This document shows, one piece after another, positions 1 to 12,737 of a DNA stretch of 22,500 bases; position 1 is the stretch's first letter; every line of letters starts with the position of its first letter. The notes beneath the pieces were generated by a model that was not told the origin of the DNA, did no database searches, and saw only the letters and a program-made list of their open reading frames with translations. The stretch covers positions 25,387,614-25,410,113 of the forward strand of contig NC_135557.1 in assembly GCF_964340395.1 (NCBI RefSeq). Reading direction: 5' to 3'. The position numbers and the translations under genes are program-made. The stretch comes from Glandiceps talaboti. Its lineage: Eukaryota; Hemichordata; Enteropneusta; Spengelidae.

Positions 1-994
1 TGACAAGACGATAGAACACTATCGATTCTTTCTTCTTACAACAAATCAGGTTGAATTTCGCGAAGGGTACGAACGATCACGGGGATGAAATTTACATTCA
101 ATTAAACCGATCTGTTTTAAACTCATTGTAAACTTACGGTACGAGAAAATAACTCCAGTCTCAACAATTATATAGATGTGTTGTTATCCACTTGCTTTTA
201 TTGAACTATCTATTGTGTGACCACTACTTCCAATAAGGATCAATTGTATCGCTTTGTTGTGGAAATTGAAAGAGTTTAATAGTTTCTTTTGTATGTCATT
301 GATAACGTTTATACAGAACGACAAGCAAGGTGACCTGTCCGGTCTTTGGGTTCAGTGCGTACACTTAATTGGCTGTACATATAACTCACTTTCGTGCACA
401 GTATTTAATTTGCAACTCACAAATTCTTACTATTGTAGTCTTAGCTTTAAGAAATAATGTAATTTTAATTTTGAATATTGAAAATATGGAACTTGTCTTA
501 GAACTATGGAATAGTTAGGAGAATTGGAATTTCAAAAATGTCAGCTGAGGTGCGGAACTATTCTAAATTCAGGTTATATGTTTCGCACAGTACTTGTTTT
601 TTACTGAATTGTTTGCACAATTGTATTTGACTGAGACATAGGTAAATGGTAGTTATATTCAAGATCTAGTGGAAATCATTAATTAGTATTCTCTTTTTTA
701 AATGGTCTTCCTCTCTGTTAAAATATATGCTAATTATATGCTAATTATATGCATAATATATGCTAATTATATGTATAAATTGTGAAATCTTTACAATCTA
801 TCAAGAACTTATACTGACCATACAAACTTTCTTTGGATTCATGTTTCTTTGTATATTCTAATCTGTACCTCTCATTTTGTCTTTGTTTCATTCGAAAAAA
901 AAATCTCACCAGCAAGTACTTTTATAAATCGTATAATCATTAAAACATAATAATAAATATAATTTACTTATGGTCCTCCTGTGTTTATTTACAG
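1..994. other. No gene identified; AT-rich, presumably intron or 5' flank of the next gene
   Basis: No convincing exon is seen. The longest open frame (254-457) has no coding-like composition. The first recognisable exon starts at 995 in mid-codon, so an earlier exon must end two bases into a codon; I could not locate it and it may lie outside the window. The only local structure is a short run of 11-bp repeats at 724-773. Confidence 0.5.
724..773. repeat. 11-bp tandem repeat, unit TATATGCTAAT
   Basis: Units start at 724, 735, 746 (variant TATATGCATAA) and 757, with a partial unit at 768. The period of 11 bp is close to one helical turn. Each full unit contains a TAAT core next to an ATGC half, like homeodomain/POU sites, but it may be a simple AT-rich repeat. 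Confidence 0.75.
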
Positions 995-4286
<3,292 letters not shown>

Positions 4287-4350
4287 CATAGTCTTTAGTT
4301 TTGACCGTCTCTGTAATTTAGTGTTGATTGCAGTTTTGCATGACTATGTA

Positions 4351-4356
4351 AATAAA
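4351..4356 (+). promoter_or_regulatory. Candidate poly(A) signal AATAAA
   Basis: AATAAA 65 bp after the stop of the unrecognised gene, followed by T-rich sequence. It would give a short 3' UTR. The AT-rich context makes chance occurrence possible. Confidence 0.45.
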
Positions 4357-4718
4357 CTTAAATTATTTTTGCGTCAAATCATGTGCAATTCTAAAACATT
4401 CTATGGAAGACGTTCCATTGCTGTAACAACATATGATACCTACATTGAAATTATCAACTACATTTACATATTTTATAAAATTTTACTTAATTTCTACCAA
4501 ATCTATTGTGACTTATATTCAGTATGTCTTAACCTTGGTGTGGAGATCTTCTTTTGATAGTAACATCAAGACATGTTTCTTGCCTTGGCTAAAAGTATTT
4601 CCACTTTTTGAACAGGAATTTGTGTTGAATATTAAATTACCAAAAACACAGCCATGCTAAATCCAATTCAACATCTTATTATAACCATGTGAAATAATTG
4701 TGTCCGATATGACTTAAA
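4357..4718. other. Intergenic, no feature seen
   Basis: AT-rich sequence with open frames lacking coding character or homology that I can recognise; probably 3' flank. Confidence 0.4.
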
Positions 4719-4720
4719 TA

Positions 4721-4964
4721 GGGAACTTGCAAACCCGCCATGTTGAATGTTGCATCATGGGAAATGTGATAATAAATACTAATAAAATAGCATTGTAAAC
4801 AATATTGTTACATTGTTTATAACCAGGAATGATCAATTCATAGTTACCCTGATCTTTGTGGGAGTTTAATTTTATCAGTGGCTCCAGATTAGGTATTACG
4901 ATAACCACAGATAATCCCATAGTCCTTTGCATCTGAGCATGCTCAGTTTGGATTGCAAGTTCCC
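4721..4964. mobile_element. MITE-like non-autonomous DNA element with TIRs and TA duplication
   Basis: The left end GGGAACTTGCAAACC (4721-4735) and the right end GGATTGCAAGTTCCC (4950-4964) are inverted repeats matching at 14 of 15 positions. TA lies directly outside both ends (4719-4720 and 4965-4966), the target duplication typical of Tc1/mariner-type elements. The 244-bp interior holds no transposase; a 97-residue minus-strand open frame spans the element but looks non-coding. It belongs to the miniature inverted-repeat class, and the parent family is inferred only from the TA duplication. Confidence 0.75.
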
Positions 4965-4966
4965 TA

Positions 4967-5608
4967 TTAGGAATTACAATGAGTTGAATGATTGCAGTTG
5001 TCAACAAACCTAACCTGTCACTAGGTCTCTCTAGACATTTACACAGCAGGGTTGTTATAATGTTTTACCATATAAACACATGCAAAGCTTCATCCGTGTG
5101 ACGTCAAACAGGACAGATCGAAAACCCGAATCATCTCTGTTTTACCAAACTTTCTTTTCTCTCAACTATTCAGATTGACTTGTTCTTGCCATTCTACGCG
5201 ACGATTACATTATCGTATGTTTTATATACTCCCAACACTAGTAAATGCACACATTACTTTACATTCATCCTTGGGTGTTACGAGTCATATATGCAAATGT
5301 ATTTTCATTTCTATTTTATTCAATCTAAAAATCATATGTATGATTTGAACGTGTAGTATTACTCTTACAGTATTACTCTTACTCGCCTATGGCTCGTATT
5401 GTATTAGTCCGCAAATCATACTGGAGAATTATGACGTAAAACTAACATTGATTGCGTGGGAGTATATATAATTCTATTTTTTGTTTCTGTATGTTTTTGA
5501 CTCAAGATAATGTATTTCCTACACTATTTCATGTCAAATAAAATATACTGTACTATACTATAATTATCTCATTACTGTTAACATGGTATGGAGAGATTTT
5601 TTGATATA
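4967..5608. other. Intergenic, no gene seen
   Basis: Contains a palindromic CRE-like TGACGTCA at 5099-5106 and an AATAAA at 5537-5542 with no gene to attach it to. No coding sequence recognised. Confidence 0.4.
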
Positions 5609-5737
5609 TAGTAACAGCAGTACAAGTCTTTGGACTAGTGTCACTGATAGCCACACGTCATGTCGATTTCTGTTAATAGTAACAGCACTACAAGTTTATG
5701 GACTAATGTTAGCCACGTCATGTTGATGTTGATAGTA
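5609..5737. repeat. Two-copy direct repeat, period about 68 bp
   Basis: Copy 1 (from 5609) and copy 2 (from 5677) share TAGTAACAGCA-TACAAGT, TGGACTA and TAGCCAC-CGTCATGT blocks, with substitutions and short indels. Each copy includes a CACGTCA element. It lies about 560-690 bp upstream of the first lectin gene's coding start. Confidence 0.75.
5712..5724. promoter_or_regulatory. GCCACGTCATGTT element shared with the second lectin gene's promoter
   Basis: The same 13 bases occur at 18687-18699, 22 bp before a TATA box. The reverse strand reads TGACGTGG, which matches the known ATF6/XBP1 (unfolded-protein-response) and CRE-like bZIP site. A role in lectin expression is inferred. Confidence 0.35.
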
Positions 5738-6293
5738 GTGATGTCTCAGATCTGAATAGTCTGACTGTTCATTTCACATAAACTTTCCAACGAAAGACCC
5801 AGACACACTCTCAAGTGCTCAAAATGACGTGCAATGTTACCAGTGTTTTTATAATTTTCAACTTGTTTAGTTTGTAATTTTTATATATTCTGAGAATTGT
5901 AAAGTCAATGACCTTTCTGCACGTGTTGTTACAGTGTGTTGTAATCTGTACGATTGGCTGGTCTAGTACGGACATTAACAGACTTTGAACTTGCATGCTA
6001 ATATTCAGAAAATATTTGAACTTGTATCGTTTTGTTTATTCATCTAATAAACTGTTGCTATATTTGTCCTTCACCACTAAATGAAGTGGTCTGAGATTTG
6101 TCATATACACTATTGTACAGTAAACAAGCGTATTTGCCTTATCTTTGTCCTTTCGAACCTCTTTGTATTTAAATCAGATGTACCTACATTAGAAAAAAAT
6201 TAACTGCTTCTCATCACATTCGTCCATTACTTCTAACTGCATAAACTGTTCTTGACTAGCCCCTGTATGTATACACCCCTTAACCAGTCAATC

Positions 6294-6795
6294 ATGTCTG
6301 GAAAAGTCAGGATCAGGTTGTTGGTCTGTCTTCTCATATGGAACAGCAGCATTGTTAACTGCAACGGTGACGTCACAGAATGTGTATCCGGTGAGAACTA
6401 CTGTTACAGATCTGATGTGTGTGCATTTCTGTTTACCATACCAACCAACTCGGATGGTGTGTGTTCTGATATCGAACAAACTGTTACTGATCTTGTCGAT
6501 GTCCTTGACAATATTGAGCTTCACGGCATTAGACTGGAACAAAATGACCGACAAATTCAGAAAATTGACACGGAGAGCGATAACTTGGCAGGAGTACTGG
6601 CTCAGCTAAGTCAACAACTGACACAGCTTGAAACACGTATATCCGAATCCGAATACGAATCGTCACAGTCCAGTGAACACCCTGAGCCATGTACAGTTGG
6701 TATTTCAGCCCTGGAACAAACATTACTTGAACAACGACAATATTTCGAGCAGGAGATTGCAGCTTTAAAAGACACTTTGGCATCCCTAACGGTCG
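6294..6795 (+). CDS. Lectin 1 exon 1: signal peptide, Cys-rich segment and coiled-coil neck
   Basis: 167 codons plus one base, donor GTCG|gtatgt. The neck has repeated L/I/V spacing (LAQLSQQLTQLETRI; ALEQTLLEQRQYFEQEIAAL), as in neck regions that trimerise collectins. C133 sits between the two coiled segments and could link chains. Confidence 0.82.
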
Positions 6796-9700
6796 GTATG
6801 TATGATGAAGCATGTATAACTGTGTGTGTGTGTGGGGGGGGGTATCCTTTATATACGCACACGCCATGTGCACTATCTATAATACTAAACGGGAGTTATG
6901 TGACAGGCTGTCTTATCATACCATTTAAATAGTTTATTCGAACAAATAATAATTCCAGTTGAGTTACTGACAGTTACAAAGCTCAGATGAAATAAATACA
7001 ATAAAATAAAATTGAAGTATACAGAAAATTAAACTGTAATCAGGTCCTGGCTCACGCCATGTTCTTAAGCTGAGTTGCAGGAACAATGCCAAGTATCTTC
7101 GAAATATTTCGAGGTTATAGAAGACATGCAGCTACATTAACAATATGCTGGTGGTGTAAGTATTTGTGCCACGTCAACGAGATGCAAGATCCTGGAAAAA
7201 TAAAAAAACTGCATTTTGTGCCTCAATAAGTTCTATTTGTACTATCCAGTACTGGATTAAACGTGTCGTGATTTGATAAAACCCTTGACTGATATCAAAC
7301 ACATGTTTACACATTACAGAAACTAAGAAGTGTCCTGATGGCTGGACAGTATACGGTACCTCTTGCTACCTTATCGGCATGGACAGAGTTAGCTGGTATG
7401 ACGCTCGACAAACGTGTCAGAGTTTAGGAGCTGACCTGGCGGTGGATAAAAATGAAAACTATCATAATTTTATCAAAGGCATGGTAAAAGAAAGGGACAC
7501 CACCGGCTGTAGTCCAGTTTGGGCTTGTAATGTGTGGTTTGGATTACACTTTGCGGTATATATCTTTATTTAGATTCTTCAATTTAAAAATATGTAAACT
7601 AGTTGTGTATTTAGATATCACTTATTACATATTCAATTTGATAATTGCAAACATTTTTCATGCTTTGTTGTTAACGTACTGTACTGTACTGTACTGTACT
7701 GTACTGTACTGTACCTGTACTGTACTGCACTTTTACTATACTGCACTGTACGTGTACTGTAATGTACTGTACTGTACTGTACTGTACTGTACCTGTACTG
7801 TAATGTGCTTGTACTGTACTGCACTGTACTGTACTGTACTGTTTTACTGCACTTTTACTATACTGCACTGTACCTGTACTGTACTGTACTGTTTGTACTG
7901 CAGTGTACTGTACTGTACTGTACAGTACAGTGCAGTACAGTACAAGTACATTACAGTACAGGTACAGTACAGTACAGTACAGTACATGCTTTGTTGTTAA
8001 CCTGTACTGTACTGTACTGTGCTGTACTGTACCTGTACTGTAATGTACTTGTACTGTACTGTACTGTATTGTACTGTTTGTACTACAGTGTACTGTACTG
8101 TACTGTACTGTTTGTACTGTACTGAACTGTACTGTACTATTTGTACTGCAGTGTACTGTACTTGTACTGTGCTAAACTGTACTGTACTGTACTGTACTGT
8201 ACTGTACTGTACTGTACTGTTTGTACTGTACTATACTACACTGTACTTTACTCTATTCTACTATACTGTACTGTTTGTACTGCAGTGTACTGTAATGTAC
8301 TGTACTGCAGTGTACTGTACTGTACTAAACTGTACTGTACTGTACTGTTTGTACTGCAGTGTACTGTACTGTACTTACTGTACTGTTTGTACTTCAGTGT
8401 ACTGTACTGTACTGTACTGTTTGTACTGTTTGTACTGCAGTGTACTGAACTGTACTGTACTGTACTGTATTGTTTGTACTGCAGTGTACTGTACTGTACC
8501 GTACTGTACTGTTTGTACTACAATGTACTGTACTGTACTTACTGTACTGTTTGTACTGCAGTGTACTGTACTGTACTGTACCGTACTGTACTGTACTGTT
8601 TGTACTGCAGTGTACTGTACTGTACTGTACTGTACTGTACTGTACTGTACTGTTTGTACTGCAGTGTACTGAACTGTACTGTACTGTTTGTACTGCTGTG
8701 TACTGTACTGTACTGTACTTACTGTACTGTTTGTACTACAGTGTACTGTACTGTACTGTATTGTACTGTTTGTACTGCAGTGTACTGTACTGTTTGTACT
8801 GCAGTGTACTGTAATGTACTGTACTGCAGTGTACTGTACTGTACTGAACTGTACTGTACTGTTTGTACTGCAGCGTACTGTACTGTACTGTACTTACTGT
8901 ACTGTTTGTACTTCAGTGTACTGTACTGTACTGTTTGTACTGCAGTGTACTGAACTGCACTGTACTGTACTGTACTGTACTGTTTGTACTGCAGTGTACT
9001 GTACTGTACTGTACTTACTGTACTGTTTGTACTACAGTGTACTGTATTTGTACTGTACTGTACTGTATTGTACTGCAGTGTACTGTACTGTACTGCACTG
9101 TACTGTTTGTACTGCAGTGTACTGTACTGTACAGTACTGTACTATACTGTACTGTACTGTACAGTACTGTACTATACTGTACTGTACTGTACTGTACTGT
9201 ACTGTACTGTACTGTACAGTACTGTACTGTACTGTACAGTACTGTACTGTATTGCATTCCGACAATAATATCGATTCTATAAAACTCTAAATAGGCTTTG
9301 CCCCCTACGAAAGTTACTTTTGTATCTGTTTTTTTTACCTCCCTCTATACCTTTCAGTCTAGTTTGTCAGTCGTAAACAAATTTGGAAGCATACCATCGC
9401 AATCCTATATTCTTATTCATTATAAAACAATAGAACTATTTCTTTACTTTAGCAATCTACTGGTTATCAATGGATTGACAATACAGCTTTGCAAGCTAGT
9501 TTCACCCCTTGGAATGGAGGGGAACCTAATGGGAACCCAGATAGTAATTGGTGTCTGGAATACGAAATAGCAACAGATGGCGTCTACTGGAATGATCATG
9601 ATTGTCAAACACAGAGAAGATATATCTGTGAAATGGCGGATTCCACAAATATCCCAGGTATATATATTATAGCTAGCATTATTTTACAAGATAGTGTATC

Positions 9701-11996
9701 TTACTTTATAGTAATATAACTCCATATAATAGGTTAATCGATTAGTACATATCCATATTTTTTATTTATTGTACTTTATGTTCAATGCACCTTCTTAAAT
9801 ATCACTGTTATGGTAACGATGTTACAATTGAACCATGTATACCTTCCGCATTGTAAGGATCATTATGGAAAGTGTGTTCTTTATATGTGGCTGTATTTTG
9901 GTTTGAGTCGTCGGAGCTGGATAGATTGGTGGGAGGGAAGGGGTTGACTAAGCAGGTAAACGTTTGCAAATGCATGTATGACTTTGAGATCATGAAGGAT
10001 ATGGCCGACTAAAAATATGGTAAGATTCCGGTAACCCCAACTACCCTAGTTTAAGCTACTGACTCTAACGATTAGCTACAATAAAAAAACATTAGGTGAT
10101 AAGTTGAGAATCTTCTTCTGTTTCCTTGAAAATGTCTGTACCCTTGGTCAGGTTTAACCCTTAAATTTAATTACAATTCTTTAGATTGTATGTTGAATTT
10201 ATAGAGTACAGTCACAGTCTTTGTCTTAACAAACTATCACAGAGGTGTAGTGACCAACGAGTATCTTGTTTTTTTGATCTAAACAATTTCTCAAAAACTA
10301 ACTTAAAAAATGAAATAAAATCAGGAGCTACTTATCTATTTTCTGAATTTAAATTCTTGAAATATTTGCCTTATAGTAACAACGGAGTGTCCTAGTGGCT
10401 GGAAAGAACGTGGTACCTCTTGCTACCATATCGGCATGGACAGAGTTGGTTGGGCTGAAGCTCGACAGACGTGCCAGAGCTTAGGAGCTGACCTGGCGAT
10501 GGATAAAGACGAAGGCATGCATAATTTGATCAAAGGCATAGTAAATGAATTGGACACCGCCGGCTGTAGTCCAATCTGGGCTTGTAATGTGTGGTTTGGA
10601 TTAAAGTATACAGTATGTACCTTGATTTCACCCTGTCTGCATTTACGAATGTGGAAAGTAGATTTTGTACGGATGCGCATTTCAAACAAACTTCTATTGT
10701 TTTTTGTGTACCTCAAAAGTAATTTTATTATATCTATTTTTACAGTGTTTTTTTTTGTCAAAGGAATAATTCTTACTCGTAATCTCAATGATTATCTTTT
10801 TTATAAATGATATGGGCTATTGCATTGTGTTATAAAGGTTTTATTTTTAATATATGCTCACTACTCTATATTGCACCACTAATCTACGCTCCTCTAGATG
10901 TACACTACACTACTCTACTCTACTCTACTGTACTCTACTGTACTGTACTCTACACTACTGTACACTACTCTACTGTACTCTACACTACTCTACTCTACTC
11001 TACTCTACTCTACTGTACTCTACTGTACTGTACTCTACACTACTGTACACTACTCTACTGTACTCTACACTACTCTACTCTACGATCCTCTAGATGTACA
11101 CTACACTACTCCACCCTACTCTACTGTACTCTACTCCACTCTACTCTACTCTACTCTATTGTACTCTACTGTACCCTACTCTACTCTACTCTACACTACT
11201 CTACTCTACTCTACGATCCTCTAGATGTACACTACACTACTCTACCCTACTCTACTGTACTCTACACTACTCTACACTACTCTACTCTACTCTACTCTAC
11301 TCTACACTACTGTACACTACGCTACTCTACACTACTGTACACTACACTACTCTACTCTACACTACTCTACACTACTCTACTCTACTCTACACTACACTAC
11401 TGTACACTACGCTACTCTACACTACTGTACTCTACTCTACTCTACTGTAGTCTACTCTACACTACTCTACCCTACTCTACTCTACTCTACTCTACTCTAC
11501 TCTACACTACTGTACACTACTGTACACTACTCTACTCTACTCTACTCTACTCTACGATTTCCTACTCTACTCTATCCTATTCACTTCTACTCCTCTATTT
11601 TATCCTACTGTTCTTTTTTGTACTCATCTCTACTCTATTCTATTCTATTCTATTCTATTCTATTCTATTCTATTCTATTCTATTCTATTCTATTTTTGTT
11701 TAGTCTACTCTTTTGCACTTCACCCTAATTTACAAGATTTGAAGCATTCTATCATAATACTAATGTCCTATTTTGATTTTTTACTGTAGCAATCTACAGG
11801 TTATAAATGGATTGATGATACAACTTTGCAAACCAGTTTCACCCCATGGAATGGAGGGGAACCTAATGGGAATCCAGATAGTAATTGGTGTCTGGAATAC
11901 GAAATATCAACAGATGGCGTCTACTGGAATGATCATAGTTGTCAATCACATAGAAGATATATCTGTGAGAAAATAATTCACCGCTTAATTCAGTAA
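6294..11996 (+). CDS. Secreted tandem C-type lectin: signal peptide, coiled-coil neck, two CTLDs
   Basis: Exons 6294-6795, 7320-7555, 9453-9657, 10377-10612 and 11790-11996 join in phases 1, 0, 1, 0 to 1386 nt = 461 residues plus stop. Residues about 1-25 form a signal peptide (RIRLLVCLLIWNSSIVNC). Residues 30-57 contain four cysteines. Residues about 65-120 and 136-167 are heptad-rich coiled coil. CTLD1 spans about 172-305 and CTLD2 about 319-452. Each has the six long-form CTLD cysteines, a WFGL (WIGL-type) motif, EPN (270-272 and 417-419) and WND (292-294 and 439-441). In this family EPN plus WND indicates mannose-type, Ca2+-dependent binding. The product is predicted to be secreted and oligomeric, probably in innate recognition or mucus, but that role is inferred. 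An upstream in-frame ATG at 6267 would add nine residues and weaken the signal peptide. The introns inside both CTLDs carry large pentanucleotide arrays. Confidence 0.88.
6796..7319 (+). other. Lectin 1 intron 1
   Basis: A phase 1 GT-AG intron with a short (GT)n plus nine-G run at about 6820-6842. Otherwise AT-rich, with no gene seen. Confidence 0.8.
7320..7555 (+). CDS. Lectin 1 exon 2: N-terminal half of CTLD1
   Basis: 236 nt, entered in phase 1 and left in phase 0. Encodes CPDGW, SCY, WYDARQTCQSLGADL and CSPVWACNVWFGL (residues 168-246). Acceptor acacattacag, donor GCG|gtatat. Its length is identical to the two paralogous exons. Confidence 0.9.
7659..8001. repeat. Flank duplication: a 17-bp unique sequence repeated inside the array
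   Basis: CATGCTTTGTTGTTAAC occurs at 7659-7675 at the array's left edge and again at 7985-8001 inside it, so the left junction was copied into the array. Confidence 0.9.
7676..9250. repeat. Long (TACTG)n array with inverted and higher-order segments
   Basis: About 1.57 kb of TACTG units with recurrent variants (TTTGTACTGCAGTG, TACTTACTG, AATGTACTG). Orientation is TACTG throughout except 7921-7985, which reads CAGTA. Blocks around 8282 and 8801 are near copies about 519 bp apart, so the array grew partly by larger duplications. Confidence 0.97.
9453..9657 (+). CDS. Lectin 1 exon 3: C-terminal half of CTLD1
   Basis: Encodes QSTGYQWID, WNGGEPNGNPDSNWC and YWNDHDC to RRYICE, then a short linker ADSTNIP (residues 247-314), ending in phase 1. 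Without splicing at 9658 the frame runs on to a stop at 9717-9719, giving a possible single-CTLD form by intron retention. Confidence 0.88.
9658..10376 (+). other. Lectin 1 intron 3 (between the two CTLD cassettes)
   Basis: A phase 1 GT-AG intron of 719 bp with no large repeat array and no other gene seen. Acceptor ttgccttatag. Confidence 0.8.
10377..10612 (+). CDS. Lectin 1 exon 4: N-terminal half of CTLD2
   Basis: 236 nt, clearly homologous to exon 2 at DNA level (long identical stretches such as the GGCATGGACAGAGTT region). Encodes CPSGW, WAEARQTCQSLGADL and CSPIWACNVWFGL (residues 315-393). Donor ACA|gtatgt. Confidence 0.9.
10901..11577. repeat. (TACTC/TACAC/TACTG)n pentanucleotide array
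   Basis: Interspersed pentamers. A non-repetitive seed with TCTAGATGTACACTACAC recurs at about 10893, 11089 and 11220, so blocks of about 196 and 131 bp that include the left flank were duplicated. Confidence 0.95.
11636..11694. repeat. (TATTC)n microsatellite
   Basis: About 11 perfect units directly downstream of the TACTC array; possibly derived from it by a C-to-T change that then expanded. Confidence 0.95.
11790..11996 (+). CDS. Lectin 1 exon 5: C-terminal half of CTLD2 and stop
   Basis: Homologous to exon 3 with the same EPNGNPDSNWC and YWNDH motifs. It ends RRYICEKIIHRLIQ and TAA at 11994-11996 (residues 394-461). Acceptor tttttactgtag. Confidence 0.9.
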   Translation, partial: QSTGYKWIDDTTLQTSFTPWNGGEPNGNPDSNWCLEYEISTDGVYWNDHSCQSHRRYICEKIIHRLIQ

Positions 11997-12584
11997 CCAC
12001 CTCGGTATGTTAGGATTTACATTTATGTGTTTCCTTTGTTCAAAGTTTTTTTTTAAAACTTTTCGTTGTTTGTTAGTTTGTTAGTTTGTTTGTTTGTTTG
12101 TTTGTTTGTTTGTTTGTTTTTAAATAATATAGACAGTGTGAAACAATTCACGTCAAGATGCCCTTAAAGTAAACGTTCAGAAAATATGTTTTGATTTGGC
12201 AGATTTTGCTATGACAGTCGTGAGCAATCATTGAATTGACTAGTTACCATCTTAATTAGAACACAATTCTTTACAATTACATGTGTTAATTCTCAGCATT
12301 GTGATGAAAATGTGCCTAAATAGCTATACCCAGATTCTATGTAAATATACATTCTACTTTCTCTGTCAAATTTGTATACAGCGCCTACACAACTTCAAAA
12401 CAAATTCCTCCAATGATTTCTCTGAAACGTATATTCTATGCTATGTATTACTTTTTCGTGACAAAACTGCAACCTCAGGAACTTGTCGGTTTCAAATGTT
12501 ATAATAACTTAATTAATGATAACCATTTTACTTATTAATCAGAATAACCATCACTTATATTGTTTCAGGTATGACTATGGGCAT
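11997..12584. other. 3' flank of lectin 1, no gene seen
   Basis: Contains a (GTTT)n run and AT-rich DNA. No clear AATAAA is found before the retrotransposon, so the lectin's 3' end is not resolved. Confidence 0.4.
12077..12119. repeat. (GTTT)n microsatellite
   Basis: Mostly perfect GTTT units in the presumed 3' UTR or flank of lectin 1. Confidence 0.9.
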
Positions 12585-12737
12585 CGATATATTTGGTTTC
12601 GTCACCACCCTTCCTGCTGTATAGGACGAGTGAATTAGTAACTACTCAATGTGAACGTCACCGAGTGTGCACGCTCTGATAGCCTCTCCAGAATAAGTCC
12701 CCACTGGAAGCGGTGAGGCACTATTATTCCATGTAAA

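Larger units (their letters stand above)
7556..9452 (+). other. Lectin 1 intron 2, dominated by a (TACTG)n array
   Basis: A phase 0 GT-AG intron of 1897 bp, of which about 1575 bp is pentanucleotide repeat. The flanks are AT-rich. Open frames of up to 270 codons across the array encode LYCTV repeats and are artefacts. Confidence 0.88.
10613..11789 (+). other. Lectin 1 intron 4, carrying (TACTC/TACAC)n and (TATTC)n arrays
   Basis: A phase 0 GT-AG intron at the homologous position to intron 2. About 680 of its 1177 bp is TACTC/TACTG/TACAC pentanucleotide sequence, followed by a pure (TATTC)n run. Its unique flanks are not obviously alike those of intron 2. Confidence 0.88.

Noticed and set aside
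4714-5007. 97-codon minus-strand open frame
   Set aside because: It spans the MITE from end to end, including its inverted repeats, and has no recognisable protein features.
6288-6873. Minus-strand open frames opposite lectin 1 exon 1
   Set aside because: Antisense shadows of a supported coding exon.
7676-9250. CRISPR-like array
   Set aside because: No spacers: the units are contiguous pentamers in a eukaryotic intron.
7530-9290. Long open frames on both strands (up to 270 codons) rich in L, Y, C, T and V
   Set aside because: They are translations of the (TACTG)n intron array, whose frames rarely contain stops; they lie between two lectin exons joined in phase.
10423-10788. 121-codon minus-strand open frame
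   Set aside because: Opposite lectin 1 exon 4 and its intron; no independent support.
10807-11728. Open frames of up to 298 codons rich in Y, S, T and L
   Set aside because: Repeat artefacts of the (TACTC/TACAC)n array in lectin 1 intron 4.
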